A stretch of DNA of 64,000 nt, from positions 2,714,501-2,778,500 of the forward strand of contig NW_026515546.1 of the NCBI RefSeq assembly GCF_014898815.1. The letters are read 5' to 3'. The notes beneath the pieces were generated by a model. That model worked only from the letters and a program-made list of their open reading frames with translations, was not told the origin of the DNA and did not search any database. Positions 49,207 through 61,446 of this stretch are shown in pieces; the stretch's first letter is position 1; each line of letters opens with the position of its first letter. The DNA comes from Panonychus citri. Lineage: Eukaryota; Arthropoda; Arachnida; Trombidiformes; Tetranychidae. The translations under genes were made by a program, and so were the position numbers.

Positions 49207-52200
49207 CAAAAAACCTAAATAATTATTAAAAAACAGACTTGATTATCTATTGAAAATAGATTAGCCCTCAAGGTTTAATCTTATTGGACAAAGTTTCTTC
49301 TCAAAGATAACCAAAGCTCTTAGGTAACTCTTCACCTTTGCTAACCTAAGATTTGCTTTGCTAAACCAAATCTTAGTTACTCTTAATTCAATTTCTTTTT
49401 CATTGTTTCTTCCAGTAGGGTTAGTACACTAATTCCCATTCTAACACTTAATCTATTATTTAATTCATATTTTCTCTTCAGAATTAATCAACATAACCCT
49501 TAGTGTTTCAGGGAAAATGATTAATGTTCTAACTAAGAGAAAGAGAGAGAAAATCTAATATATTGATGAGAAGAGAAAAAGTTTTTCTCTTCTTCATCTA
49601 TTGGGTTAACACTTTTGTATATGATTCTTCATTAATGTGATAAACAGAATGAAGATGATACATTTACCTAAATGATATAAGAGAGAGAGAGAGAGAGAGA
49701 GAGATGATGATGATAATGATGATGATGAGAGAGAGTGAAAAAATAAATGATCTATTGGCGATGATCATCAATGAATTCTGGTTAACCATTGGAAACGTTA
49801 ACTTAGTTTTCCGCCAGAATATGATCAACATTTTCTTTATCCAATTAATACCTCATCGATTTCACCATTATCATCATCGTTCCTCATGACTTAATATTTA
49901 CCCTGAATTGGAACAGATGATAAAGAATAAGAAAAGAACTTTCTTCTTTTTCTTCTTCTTCTTTTTGTCTCTTCTATTCTCTTCTCCCTGGAAACCTCAA
50001 ATTCTGAACAGAAACAGTAACTTCACACATCTAATGTTTTTCTTTGATTATGATGATACTTAATACGATTCCATGTTGACATAATCATCATCATCATTAT
50101 CATCATGTTTGTGTATCTCTATTAAAAGATACTCAGTAGAAAATGAATCAAGTTTTTTTTTTCTTCTTGTGGTCAAGATATTGACCCTTTTCCTCCTTGA
50201 CATTGGACATTTTCCTTCATGTGATAATCATGATAACGAGAAACAGTTTAGTTGACCGAAAGTAATTCCCATGATGAAGATAATGATGATTGTTGTTATT
50301 TTATCAATGAGAAAGTGAAATCAGATAAACAAATAAGATTGAGAATAAGTTATTTGTAATCTAATTGTATTAACAATCAGATTGATGCAATAACAACAAT
50401 TACTTTCTGATTGAATAATCATTGATTGTTATTCAAATTTATTTACGGTTTACCTTTAATATTATCATTTGATTTACAACATTTTGAATAAGGTTATGAC
50501 TTTGGTGACTTGTTTACTTTTCAATATCAACCATTAGCATTTTATCATCATCATCATCATCGTCATACTCATCTGAAGATGATCATGAGAATCATGATAA
50601 TATGAGATCTGGAACCGATTGGTTTTGATAAATGGATAATGTTGGTTATCCTTTTAAATACGATGATGATAATGATCATCTTTCCATGAAATCATGAAGC
50701 ATAAACAATCATTGGATGATGATAAAGAAAAAGTTATCATCATAATAAACTCATCATCATGTTGAAAATTCATTCGGAATTTTTTCCTCCTCTCTTTTTT
50801 CCGATAACTCAGAGTTTCCCCTGGAAAAACTGATTCAGTCAAATCATTGGACAGAATAAGTCATTGAATTTAATGAGTAAAGGTAAAGAAAGGTAATCAT
50901 GATGATTAGGATGTAAATGATGATGGTAATGATGATAATCATCATCTTCTTCATGATATCCTTTTCATGGGGACAATAGGAGGTCTGAAATTTTATTCTG
51001 AAACTTTGAAAGTTCATTTGATAATATTAAAAGTCTCGGTGAAAATTGTTACTTCATCTCCTGGGGTTAATCATTTGGAATCAAATTAACTTTGACACTT
51101 TGGTTTAAATGGTCAATCATCAAAAGTGACCAGTGGTTATTGTTGTAGGCTTTTATTGTTGGTATTAATTATAATTGTACATTTTGATTTGAACAATCAG
51201 CTGATTACGAGCTAAGATTTTTTTTTGTGTTTTTGAGCTGATAGATGATTCTGATGGTGATCATGATAAAGATGCTAATACAAGGCTTAATGATGATGAT
51301 AATCATTTTTAATTGACAGGCAAAAAAATTTCACAATTAACACTTGATTTAAATTCAAAAATTTACTGATTAACATTTAAAATTAAGGTTCAATCCTTTG
51401 GCTGTTAATTGATGATGTTTTTTTTTATTGTTGATAGTTAATGAAAACAATTTTTTCTTTGTGCCATTAGTTGATACTCATGTTGATTAAGTAACAATTT
51501 ACTTAATTACTGTCGCTTATTAAAGTTGTTTAATCTTAATAATCATTAAAATCCATGTTAATTGGCAGATGAAAACTGAGGAATACAAAATATTATTATA
51601 ATCAATTGATCCAATTGCACATGAAGGTATTGATTCAACTTTGGCTGTGGAAGAAAAAAATAGAAACAATTAAGAAGCAATTAGTAACAATTAGACAAGC
51701 AATTAGACTTTAATCATATGGAAATCGTAACAATTAGTAAATCAGTTGAGAATCAAAATTTTGGCCAAAAAAAAACCTCTCACATTAAGAAACTACATTA
51801 GTTTGAATGGAAAAGAAAATTTTTTTTCAACAGAAAAAAAAAACTTTTAAATTGAGAAAATACTTGAACTTTCATGATAATCTGAATACTAATGCTCATA
51901 ATCATGATCATCATCATGGAAATGACAATATTACCTATGCTCTGAATTGATAATTCTGTAAAAAAATTTATCCGGTTGACTGAATTAATCTTGTGATTAT
52001 TATCATGTAAGTGGTTTTGTATATAAATGTAACAATATAAATGGTTAACACGAAATGAGTGAAATCATTATCATCATCATTGATATTGTCTTTATCTTCA
52101 TAATCATTATGATAATCATGGTAATTTCATGATAATCATAATGATCATGTAATAGACCATGTAATTTAACCATAACAATCACAATAATATCCATGATACT

Positions 52201-53800
52201 ATTTATCATGAAACTCTGAAAACGTTTCAAGATTTTTAATCAAAAAGAAACGGGAAAAACAATAAGTCCCAATCAATTGATTATCTGATTGTTTTATTAC
52301 AACATGATAACAAATTGATTGACAGCAATTAGAGTCATTGATCAGCTGTTGATCATTGACATTTAGTTTCCAGTCAGTTAATTAGTAATTAATCACTTAT
52401 ACTCAACTCTAATTGTTATTTTTCAATCGATAAATTAACCAAAAATTGAAACTAATTAGTTAATTAATGTGTATACATTGGATAATATTACAAATGTAAT
52501 AATAATTTTTTGGGTTTGATTTTTTTTTTGGTTAACAATTAAAATTGATTATTATGGTTTACCTTTATCACCTTTGACCACTGGTGCTGGTCAATTATAA
52601 TGATTACTATTATTATCAACATTATATTCATGACAAGAAAAATGTGACTGACCATTTTAATCACAATTAACTTTAATTGTTACCGATTATTATGGTTCTC
52701 TGATTTTTACCTGAAACTTTATCTAAAAATAGATTGATAATAATTATGATTTTGTTTCAATCTAATGGTTACAATTGTAATTAATCAGTCAACCAGTTAA
52801 TCATTAAACCTTGTATACATTATATCACATCTAATATGATTTACAATTAAACTTACAACAATTAAAGGTTAGTAAACTTATTTCAAAAGGAATTGTATTG
52901 ATTTTTGTATTGAAATTGTCAATAAATGTTAACTCGAGCTAATTAGTTAACCATTTACAATCAAATCAACAAGTATCTTAATCATTGTTTGTTATTGTAT
53001 CGAGTTGAATGTTACTTTGGATTTAGTTTCTTCCGGTTTCCAGGAAGTGTTGATTATTATGGTGAAAAAAATATCAATACAAAGAAAAAGGATGAAGATG
53101 AAAAAAGAGGAACAGGAAAGGATGATATTAGAATGATATTTCATCGTTGAAAACATGAAGATAATAATATATTATCATCTTGAGAAGATAAATCATCAAT
53201 ATAAGAATTTTTCTTCTCCATGGTTCTTTCATATATTTGCAATAATAATATATCGTAACATGATTATATTCTGGATGAAAAGTTCTGATGATGATGAACA
53301 GATTATCTCACAAGGTTGATATTAGCATCAAACCTTCAACAAGATGCGGAAATAAAGTAACAAATAATGTTACTTATTGTCCTCTAGTCTTTTTATTTAT
53401 TATCAATATTTGTCTTCCTCATCTTCATCTTCATCTTCATCTTCCTCTTTAGTTTATATATATAATTAACACTGACATTTGATGATAATAAACTAATCAT
53501 CTTCATCATCTTAAATCATCTTGTTTATTTGTGTTATATAATATAATAAATCTTGTTAATCACACCGATTAACAAGTTACCTTTTAACTTGATTTTCATT
53601 TTTCGCCAAATGATTTAAGATTAATGGTCTAATTGTAGTGATGATTAACTGTTATTATCATTATTATTGTTGTTTAATTTACTATCATCTTAATTATGAT
53701 TGTCATTTTATTGTAGATTTACAAATTGTTTCTCAATTGTTGGATTTACTTTTCGTTAATAACGGTTAATCGTAATCATCATTTTGATTTGATTACTTAC
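49207..53800. other. Intergenic or 3' part of the beat gene
   Basis: 4.6 kb without a recognised gene. It should contain the last beat exon. It holds a 10-bp stem hairpin at 49346-49375, a GA tract at 49679-49704, ATGATG words to about 51 kb, then TTAATTG-rich sequence. Confidence 0.5.
49679..49704. repeat. (GA)n microsatellite followed by ATG repeats
   Basis: GA repeat of about 26 bp running into ATGATGATG sequence. Confidence 0.9.
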
Positions 53801-54026
53801 GTATTCTTGTGCCCATTATTGGAGATAAATGCTTCTTGCCTCCGGCAGTGACCGTCCAAGTGGACATGATATGATAGCCCGAGGAAAGGGCAGCGGTACA
53901 CTTGAGGTTCATAAGCCCACCCTGTAAGTGTAACTCTGTCACCTTGAATCTTAATCCTTTAACTGAGCTTTCAAGGCGATCAGGATAACTAATTGTTGGA
54001 TAATCATATTCATATTCAACTGGAGC
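53801..54026 (-). CDS. beat: beat exon: rest of Ig2
   Basis: Acceptor CTGATCCAG/GCTCCA at 54027/54026, phase 0, after an 82-bp intron. It encodes APVEYEYDYP, then SVKGLRFKVTELHLQGGLMN, LKCTAALSSGYHIMSTWTVT and a basic tail. Donor GAATAC/GTAAGT at 53801/53800, phase 1. The second Ig2 Cys is in LKCTA. Confidence 0.85.
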
Positions 54027-57000
54027 CTGGATCAGGAAAATAAGAAATGTAATTGAAATTTATGATTACAAATCAATCGTCTTGTTGGTCAGTTGAATGG
54101 TCACTTACCGGATTATCATTGATGTACCACTTGAGGACTGGGGCAGGTTTAGATTTGGCTGATGTACAATTAACGTAAACAATATCATCTAAATTGAAAC
54201 GGGTTTTAATCTTTGAAATGGATGGACCTTCTTGAGGTAATACTGGATGGACATTATCATGTGGTGGTCATCATCATTATCGTCATTTGGGAGCATCAAG
54301 AACAGGAAGTTAAAGAGTAGAAAGTGAAACCAAAAGGAGAAATAGGTAAATGAAAGTTAGTTTATTTTGTTGATAGAGAAGAAGAAAATTTTTTCATCAT
54401 TGTCTTTGATTCCATTGACCATCTTATTGTTTGTTACAGAAAATTTATCAACATTATCATCATCATTATCACTTCACCACAATGATGATGATAATGAACA
54501 TTATCATTACTCTTTGTTTCTTGACCATTAAATGGCCTTCAAAATGATCTTATCCATGTACACTATTGACTCCTCTTCTCAGGAAATTCAATGTTTTTCC
54601 GTCAGAACGTCGTCTCTGAGGATTTCATCTTCATCTTTTTAGAATTTCACTTTTCATCATCATCATTTTTATCTTCTCTATTTACCTGGGATTTTGTTTA
54701 TTGAAAAGAAAAGGTATCAGAATAACAGTGATTTGATTTCGCCGAGAGAGAGAGAGAGAAAACTAGAGTGGAAAAAAGTTCCAAGAGAAATCGAAATAAC
54801 ATGAAAAAGATGAAGAAAAAAGAACTTAACATGAGAGAGAGAGAGAGAGAGAGAGAGAGCAGGTAAAGGTGGAGATGAGATGGAATAGAGAAAAAACAAA
54901 GTTCTGAGATTAAGATTCGTAAATCCTCATGAGAGTCTTAAAGATTTCAACTGATGTATTTCAATTGTCATCATTGAGATTAATGATTTCTTATTCTGAA
55001 TTCATCTTAATCAATTGATAAAATCAATTTAACATGATTATTTCATTTAATTACTTCAATAATCAAGATTGTAATTAATCAAATTGTTCATCTATTATCA
55101 TGAATAACGATGAATATTATGTTAGTTGTTTGTCCACAAGTAAACATGATAACATCGTGTTCCAGGATCTTCATCATTGTTTAACAGATTGTAACATTTG
55201 AAGATGGAAATTGATTTCTCTGTGTAAATTTATACAGGGAGAGAGGGAAGAAAGTTGATTTCCAAAAGTGGGTGGGTTTCAGGGAGAGTGGGTGATTTAT
55301 GAGATTGTCATGAGATTTGAAAGATTTTTGGAAAAGAAAAAACAAAAATTTCAACTCCCATCGAAAATACATAAAAGATGAATGAGAGAGAGAGAGAGAG
55401 AGTAAAAATCGGAGCGGTTTTTTTCACCTTCCAGAGAGAGAGAGAGAGAGAGAGAGAGAGTAAACATCTATGATGAAGACGATCATTGAATCATCATGAA
55501 CATGATATTTTTGTATTCACCATGTTAACCATGATAAGATTATGATGAAAATATGTTTACTTTACATGTAAAAATTTGGTTGACAAATAAGTTTTTCTCT
55601 CTGAACTTTTCCTGTTCCCTCCATGCAACCTTTTCGCTGACCATGCAAAACTTACCCACTGCCACCATCATGGTGAAGGGGCTAAAGTTCAAGAACATGA
55701 TAATCATCATTATGATCCATGGTCAGGTAACCATGATGATGATTGTTCCAAATTCAAGGTTCATTTCGTATTAAATAAAACAAAACCATGAAAGTCATCA
55801 TGTAAATACATGATCATGATGAGAGACCAAACCTTTCAAATAAATTGATATTTACTTTTTGAAGGTTGATCTATTTCAATGAACAATCAAGTTAATCAAC
55901 AATCAAACTTTTATACCTAAATAATTGCATTCTAAAAAGTTATAGCATTTAAGTTTTCACCTAAAATCAAATTAATCTGAGATTTAAATTCAAGAATCGG
56001 AATCAGAACTTAATCTAACTTAATTGTCTCGTTTTTCATTGTTATCATTGAATCACAGGTAATCGGAGATAAGGTGGGATTTCACTTATGATTATTATGA
56101 ACCATTCGGTGTAAATTATTTAGCATGTTGGATGTATTCAGATAAAAAAGAGAAACTCTGAATATCTGTCAGAACTTTTTCTCCATCTCTCTCTTTCATT
56201 CTTCTCCTTCTATGGATTATGTTCACCTTGTTTATCTGAATCTCTCAGGAAAGTTAAATATTAATATGGAGAAAGATTTACAAAGAGAAAAGGTGAAGAA
56301 GAAAAAAATGGATTCAAACATTTGAGAGAGAGAGAGAGAGAGAGACCATGAAATATTCACCATAGATTCAGGAAGGAAATTCTGATGATAATTGATATCA
56401 TGAAGCTTCATCATCATGTAATCAGAACTCGATGTTAACTGGAAGTTGAATATCACCACAACTGATATGATGTAATAAGAGAGAGAGAGAAAAAGTTGAT
56501 CCTGAAAAAAGTTCTGAGACTTTCAGGGTGTATCATGTATTTGAAGGTTAAGAGAAGTGTCATCAATGTTAGATCAACATTTTCAATGAGATGGAAAATC
56601 AGAGAATCAGAATATATTATAATTTAAGTTGGGTGATTTTCTCGAGCTTTTCAATTTGGAATAGAAGGCGAAAAAAAATTCGAAAAAAAAGTTGATTGTT
56701 CTTCTTTTGAGAAAAAAAAGGTGGAAATTCATTGTTTCTCTCTTTAACTTAATGGTAACTGAACTTTTTACGATTCCACGAGATTATCAGATGATAAACG
56801 ATTATTTATGTTGCCTCATGATAACAATTAACTATTCTTTTCATGGCTACTAAAAGCTATTCACTGACCATTATAAGATCGTAAATCTTAATGATAAATA
56901 ATTAAGATGTTTATCTGAATTGTTGGTAAAAGTTAAAGGAAATAAATTTCATCTAAAATGAGGAGTCAGAAATTCATGAGAAAAACATGAAAAACAATGA

Positions 57001-59861
57001 CCATTGATTAGAAGATGATGATAACAACATGTTGGAAATTAGCGAAAGTTTTGATGATCAACTCAATTCAGAATATTATGTTATAAGTGCTGGAAAGAAA
57101 AACCCATGAACTGTTATCAGAACTTTTCAGAAAACTCGAAGAGAAAAAAATTCGACTCCATCCATGATAATTTCTAATATTATTCAGGAGAAATTTGTTC
57201 TTGAATGAAAAATGTTTCAATTCGTAATTTTTTTTCTTCATGATTTAAACTTTTCATACGCTGTTACTTCAACCATATGATATTTATCATCATCATCATT
57301 GATGATAAATATGATTTCTTTAAATAAACATGATGACCAGTACAAAAAAAAGTGTCACATTTGAACCCCACCCAGTGAACTTATCTGAAAATTCATGGAA
57401 AGTGACATAGAGTAAAAAAAGTTACATCATGAGTTTTGAATTCATTCATATTATTACCTGAATGATTCAGGCTTGAGTTATTCTGTCAACTTTATATTAC
57501 CTGAAAGTTTCAAGATAAAAACTCACGAAACTGACCAACAAAACATGGACACTGTTTTTTTTGTCGGTCTGATTATTTATTTTCAAAATATCATCAAAAT
57601 TATCTCATATTCAATTCAATTAAATTCAACCTGAAAATCATCATGCCGACAGATTTACACTTGATTCTCATTATTATTAGCATTTGAACATTCAGTTCAA
57701 TTCAGTTTCCATGATATTAACTGAAAGGGTAAAGATTCAGTGTCAACATTAGCTCATCTCATTATCTTTTATCATCATCATGAGGATGATGACAAAATTA
57801 ATTAACACCAAGTATCACCTCCCATGGGGTAACGCCTATTTCAAATCATTCTGGTCATCTGGAGATTCATATTTTTCTGATGAGTTCATTTTGATGATAA
57901 TCAGGGAGACAATTAGTTGGAAATGGTTGATTATGATAATGATGAAATTTCAAATTCGAATTGAAGAAAAATTCTTACCGATAACTTCCATGTCTTTCTC
58001 CAGCTCTGCAGTCTTAAATTCTGGAGCTTCGGTGGACACTTCACATTTATATGTTCCCTGAGATTCAAGTTCAACTTTCTTCAGGTAAACACCTTTGGCT
58101 GTTGATCGTTGAGAGAGAGAGAGAGAGAGAGAAGAGTTCAATTAGATTTTGATACTGAAATTTTGTTCGAAGTTCATTGTTTACATTGTGTGGATCTTCA
58201 ACTCTCAGTTTATTCAATTAATTTTCTGTTTGATTTTAGAATCGCCACTGGTTATCATCATCATGATTCGATGAAAATTAATCATGTAATTGATTGAGTT
58301 CTAGATTGTTTTCTTATTTTTTCATTGAAAGCGATTCGAAATTGTGTCAAGAATGTGAGATTGTGTCAATGGAAAGATAATAATGTCCAGGGAAGAGAAA
58401 AAAAAGTTCTAAAAAAAAGGAATTGACATTTATCTCTTCTTATCTTAAGTTCATTTTTCATCCATTTTTTCATCTTCCGTTTTCATCATCCCCCTGTTGC
58501 TATCATCATCATCATCATCATCAGTCTGTTGATTCCCTTGTTGACCGCAAATTGTGGTGACCAATTCATTTATTTCATTTACTTTCCTCTCTCCCTTTAC
58601 TTTCACTCCCACTTTCAGTTTCCATCTCTCATGAGTCTCACTCTCTCTATTTTTCTCTCTCACCTTAAAAGTTGATCCTATTTGGATGATGATGGTCATT
58701 CTCATGATGACCAACATACTTTTCAAGATGAAAATGTTATACAATAAAATACAATGAAATAATAACAACCTTTTTTCCAATCCTATTATTATGAGTGACG
58801 AGATTTAGTAACTCACCCAACCATGAAATTAATCACAACTCACTTTCCCACCTTCCACTTTCCTCTCCATCCTCTCAGTTCACTCCCAATTGCACCTTCA
58901 CTTTACCAACACTAAAAAGATGTACCAAAAATGATGAAGATGAAGATGAATAAGTTTTTCATCATCAGAAAATCAACTGATTGGTCCATCAATTTACCTC
59001 TCAAAAGTCACTTTTCTCAGCTCACCTCATGCGAATCATCATGTACCCACCTCAGTTCAATCTCCACCATTATCATCGTCTTTCAATTTATCATCATGAT
59101 TGTGAATAAACAATCAAAAGTATTCATCATATTAAGTTTCTTGAATAATCATAAACACTGAACTTTTATTGTTACTTTGAGGTGAGAGTGTGAAAAGTTT
59201 TCCACCGCCGAGAAAAAAACCATTAATTTTTTTGGCTCATTTGATAATAACGATGAAAACTTATCAACCTTTTTTTGACCAGTGGTCAGTTAACAGTCAG
59301 CTCGAGGTCAAATAACAACAACAATATAATACTTATTGAAAGAAACACTTGATATAATAGTTAATATCTAATAATAAGCTTAGTAGTTGGACAGTGGTCA
59401 GTTTGGGTGTGGTAGTACATGAGATGACTTGAGAATATCAATTTTATCATCACAGTTTCCACATTATTAGAGTGACTCTTTTTATTATTATTTTTTTTCA
59501 TCTTCATCTTAATCTGTCAGTTTATTGATTCAGTTTCATCAACCGATTCATCATCAAATCTCATGTTGTACCTTTACTATGACCACTGTTTACTATTAGA
59601 TGAGTATATTAGTCATAATACTTACATCAACTTTGATCCCATCAATGGGTAATGTTTGACCTGGAGGCCAATCGTTAGGGACAAAACGGTAAAATTCAAC
59701 TCCATCTTTGTACCATTTGACCGAGTACAATTTATCATTGTCCAGTTCATAGCTACAGGTAAGCTCAACAGCCTCACCCAAGATGGTGGGTGAAGGAATA
59801 TCTAACATTGTAATCCGGATACTTGAGCATAAATTAACTTCTAGTAATAATAGTATAAAAT
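53801..59861 (-). CDS. beat: Beaten path (beat) family immunoglobulin protein, partial gene model
   Basis: The beat family is an arthropod group of secreted or membrane-linked two-Ig-domain proteins that bind Side-type receptors in axon guidance and synaptic matching. Exons found: 59861-59626 (signal peptide remnant and first half of Ig1), 58098-57979 (end of Ig1), 54242-54109 (start of Ig2) and 54026-53801 (rest of Ig2). The start codon lies in an upstream exon (needs to end in phase 1), not found up to 64000. The last exon found ends in phase 1, so a 3' exon is missing, probably within 49.2-53.8 kb. Phases between the first two exons do not agree (0 versus 1) and about five residues of the beat consensus are absent there, which implies an unseen micro-exon. 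The family call rests on LYSVKWYKDGVEFYRFVP, GTYKCEVSTEAPEFKT and VNCTSAKSKPAPVLKWYIND. Confidence 0.87.
54109..54242 (-). CDS. beat: beat exon: start of Ig2
   Basis: Acceptor GTCCATCCAG/TATTAC at 54243/54242 completes Val from phase 1. It encodes LPQEGPSISKIKTRFNLDD, VYVNCTSAKSKPAPVLKWYI and NDNP. Donor AATCCG/GTAAGT at 54109/54108, phase 0. The pattern NCTS...S.PAP.LKW is characteristic of beat Ig2. Confidence 0.87.
54243..57978 (-). other. beat intron, 3.7 kb
   Basis: Contains GA tracts at about 54743, 54836-54859, 55384-55402, 55433-55460 and 56324-56344, and several AAAGTTCTGA words on both strands. No coding content recognised. Confidence 0.7.
55433..55460. repeat. (GA)n microsatellite
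   Basis: 28-bp AG repeat, one of two GA tracts only about 30 bp apart. Confidence 0.95.
57979..58098 (-). CDS. beat: beat exon: Ig1 second half
   Basis: Acceptor GATCAACAG/CCAAAG at 58099/58098, preceded by a (CT)n tract that serves as the polypyrimidine tract. It encodes AKGVYLKKVELESQGTYKCE, VSTEAPEFKT and ELEKDMEVI, with the second Ig1 Cys in YKCEVS. Donor ATCG/GTAAGA at 57979/57978, phase 1. Confidence 0.88.
58099..59625 (-). other. beat intron(s), 1.5 kb, probably hiding a micro-exon
   Basis: Bounded by a phase-0 donor and a phase-1-requiring acceptor, so a small coding exon of length 1 mod 3 is expected inside. I scanned it and found no convincing one. A 109-codon minus frame at 58451-58780 with an Asp run looks like chance. 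Confidence 0.6.
59626..59861 (-). CDS. beat: beat exon: end of signal peptide and Ig1 first half
   Basis: Acceptor TTGCTTACAG/ATTTTA at 59862/59861. It begins with two bases completing a codon, then FILLLLEVNLCSS (the hydrophobic tail of a signal peptide), ITMLDIPSPTILGEAVELTC and YSVKWYKDGVEFYRFVP, ending GIKVD. Donor GTTGAT/GTAAGT at 59626/59625, phase 0. Ig1 first Cys is in LTCSYEL and the Trp in VKWYK. Confidence 0.88.
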
Positions 59862-61420
59862 CTGTAAGCAAAATAAATAAAGGATTAGTGTTAAAATCGG
59901 ATTAAAGGAATATCTGAACAAAAAGCAAATTAATAACCAGATTAATCTGATTGAAGACTTAATTGGTTTGCATTTATATTGAGTAAAGATGAGTAAGTAG
60001 TGAGTCTTTTGTGTATTTTTAATTGAGATGTCATCATAATCATCTTCATCCTCATCCACTATCATGATTATGATGATAATCTTCACCATGATGAGTTAAC
60101 CTTATCATGGATAAAGTCAACTCCCTGTTATCAATTCATTCAGTGTAACTATTATCATCTAACTAAACCTCTCTCTCTCTCTCTCTCTCTCTCAGTGGTT
60201 TCCACTCTCATCATAATGCATACTCACTGAATCATCATGATTGATTGTTCCCAAGTCATGATGCTAACAACTTAAGCTCCTTGGAAAAAAATCGACAAAA
60301 GTTTCAAGCTCAGAATTGAAACTTGGTGGAAAAAAAGAAAATTCTGAAAATTTCCTCTCACAATCTAACTCATTTTCTCTCTCCACTGAAGATCCCCATT
60401 GAAATCATTGATTATCACCATGATAATTATGATTATATAATAATAACAGGACAGGAAAAAAAACAAAGCCCATGGTAACTCAGGGTAACTCATTGACTCA
60501 TTTGATAATTAGGCTCAAGTCTATGGTGACATGTTTAAGTGATTCTCCTCATGCATGTGAAATCAGCCTCTAACTTTACTACTGTCCCACTCCCACCCTA
60601 CATGCAGGGTGGGAAAGATAATACTCATTTTAATCATCATCATAATCTAATCTCAATTACAATTTAATTACATGACACATACACACACATACAAAGACTG
60701 AGGTAAACCCAAAGTTGATAACGAAAAGTTTATGTTAATCATAATCATCTTCATGATTATAATCAGTTAAAGTTCATCCATTGATACATTATATCAGTTG
60801 AAAAATTGACTCAACATGATACATGAAACAATTAACTTGATTTTTTTTTATTCAGTGTAAGTATCAGATGATTGGGATAACTTTTAATTTGAAAACTTTG
60901 ATTGTTTTCGTAGTAACTTGGTCATAATTTATATGATATATTTACCATGCTGAGAGCTTTCAATTATTTATATTGTCATTTAGTTAATTGTTATCAGTGG
61001 GAGATGATTATTTCGTCATGGAAATCAATTGATGGCATGAGACTTTGATTGTCTTTTTGTGAGTTTCAATTAATGTTTCAATGTTAATATATTGTTATAC
61101 TCATGATATGATTAGCTTATTTTGTAATCTCATCATGTGTTTGTTGCTAAGTTTTTCATGATGATGATTTCATTGATTCAATATCAGGGAAAATAGCCTG
61201 AGGTGTAAATTTTGTTGCTTGTAAATGAAATAAAAGGTGGGATTTTCAAGGTTTCCCTCTTGGTGGAAACTTTTTTTACCAGGTTAACATATCGTCTCAA
61301 TTGTTATTGATACTATTATCATGATGTTATCCCATGAAAAAAATTCATCAAACTTTTTTTCCTCAACTTTTATCATCATCATCATCCTGAATTTCATTCT
61401 TAAAGACTCAGGAAGTGAAT

Positions 61421-61446
61421 CAGAGAGAGAGAGAGAGAGAGAGAGA
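61421..61446. repeat. (GA)n microsatellite
   Basis: About 26 bp of GA repeat. Confidence 0.9.

Noticed and set aside
58451..58780. 109-codon minus frame with a signal-like start and an Asp run
   Set aside because: Lies inside a beat intron; the Asp run is an ATC repeat and no family resemblance is seen. Frame length is within chance for this composition.
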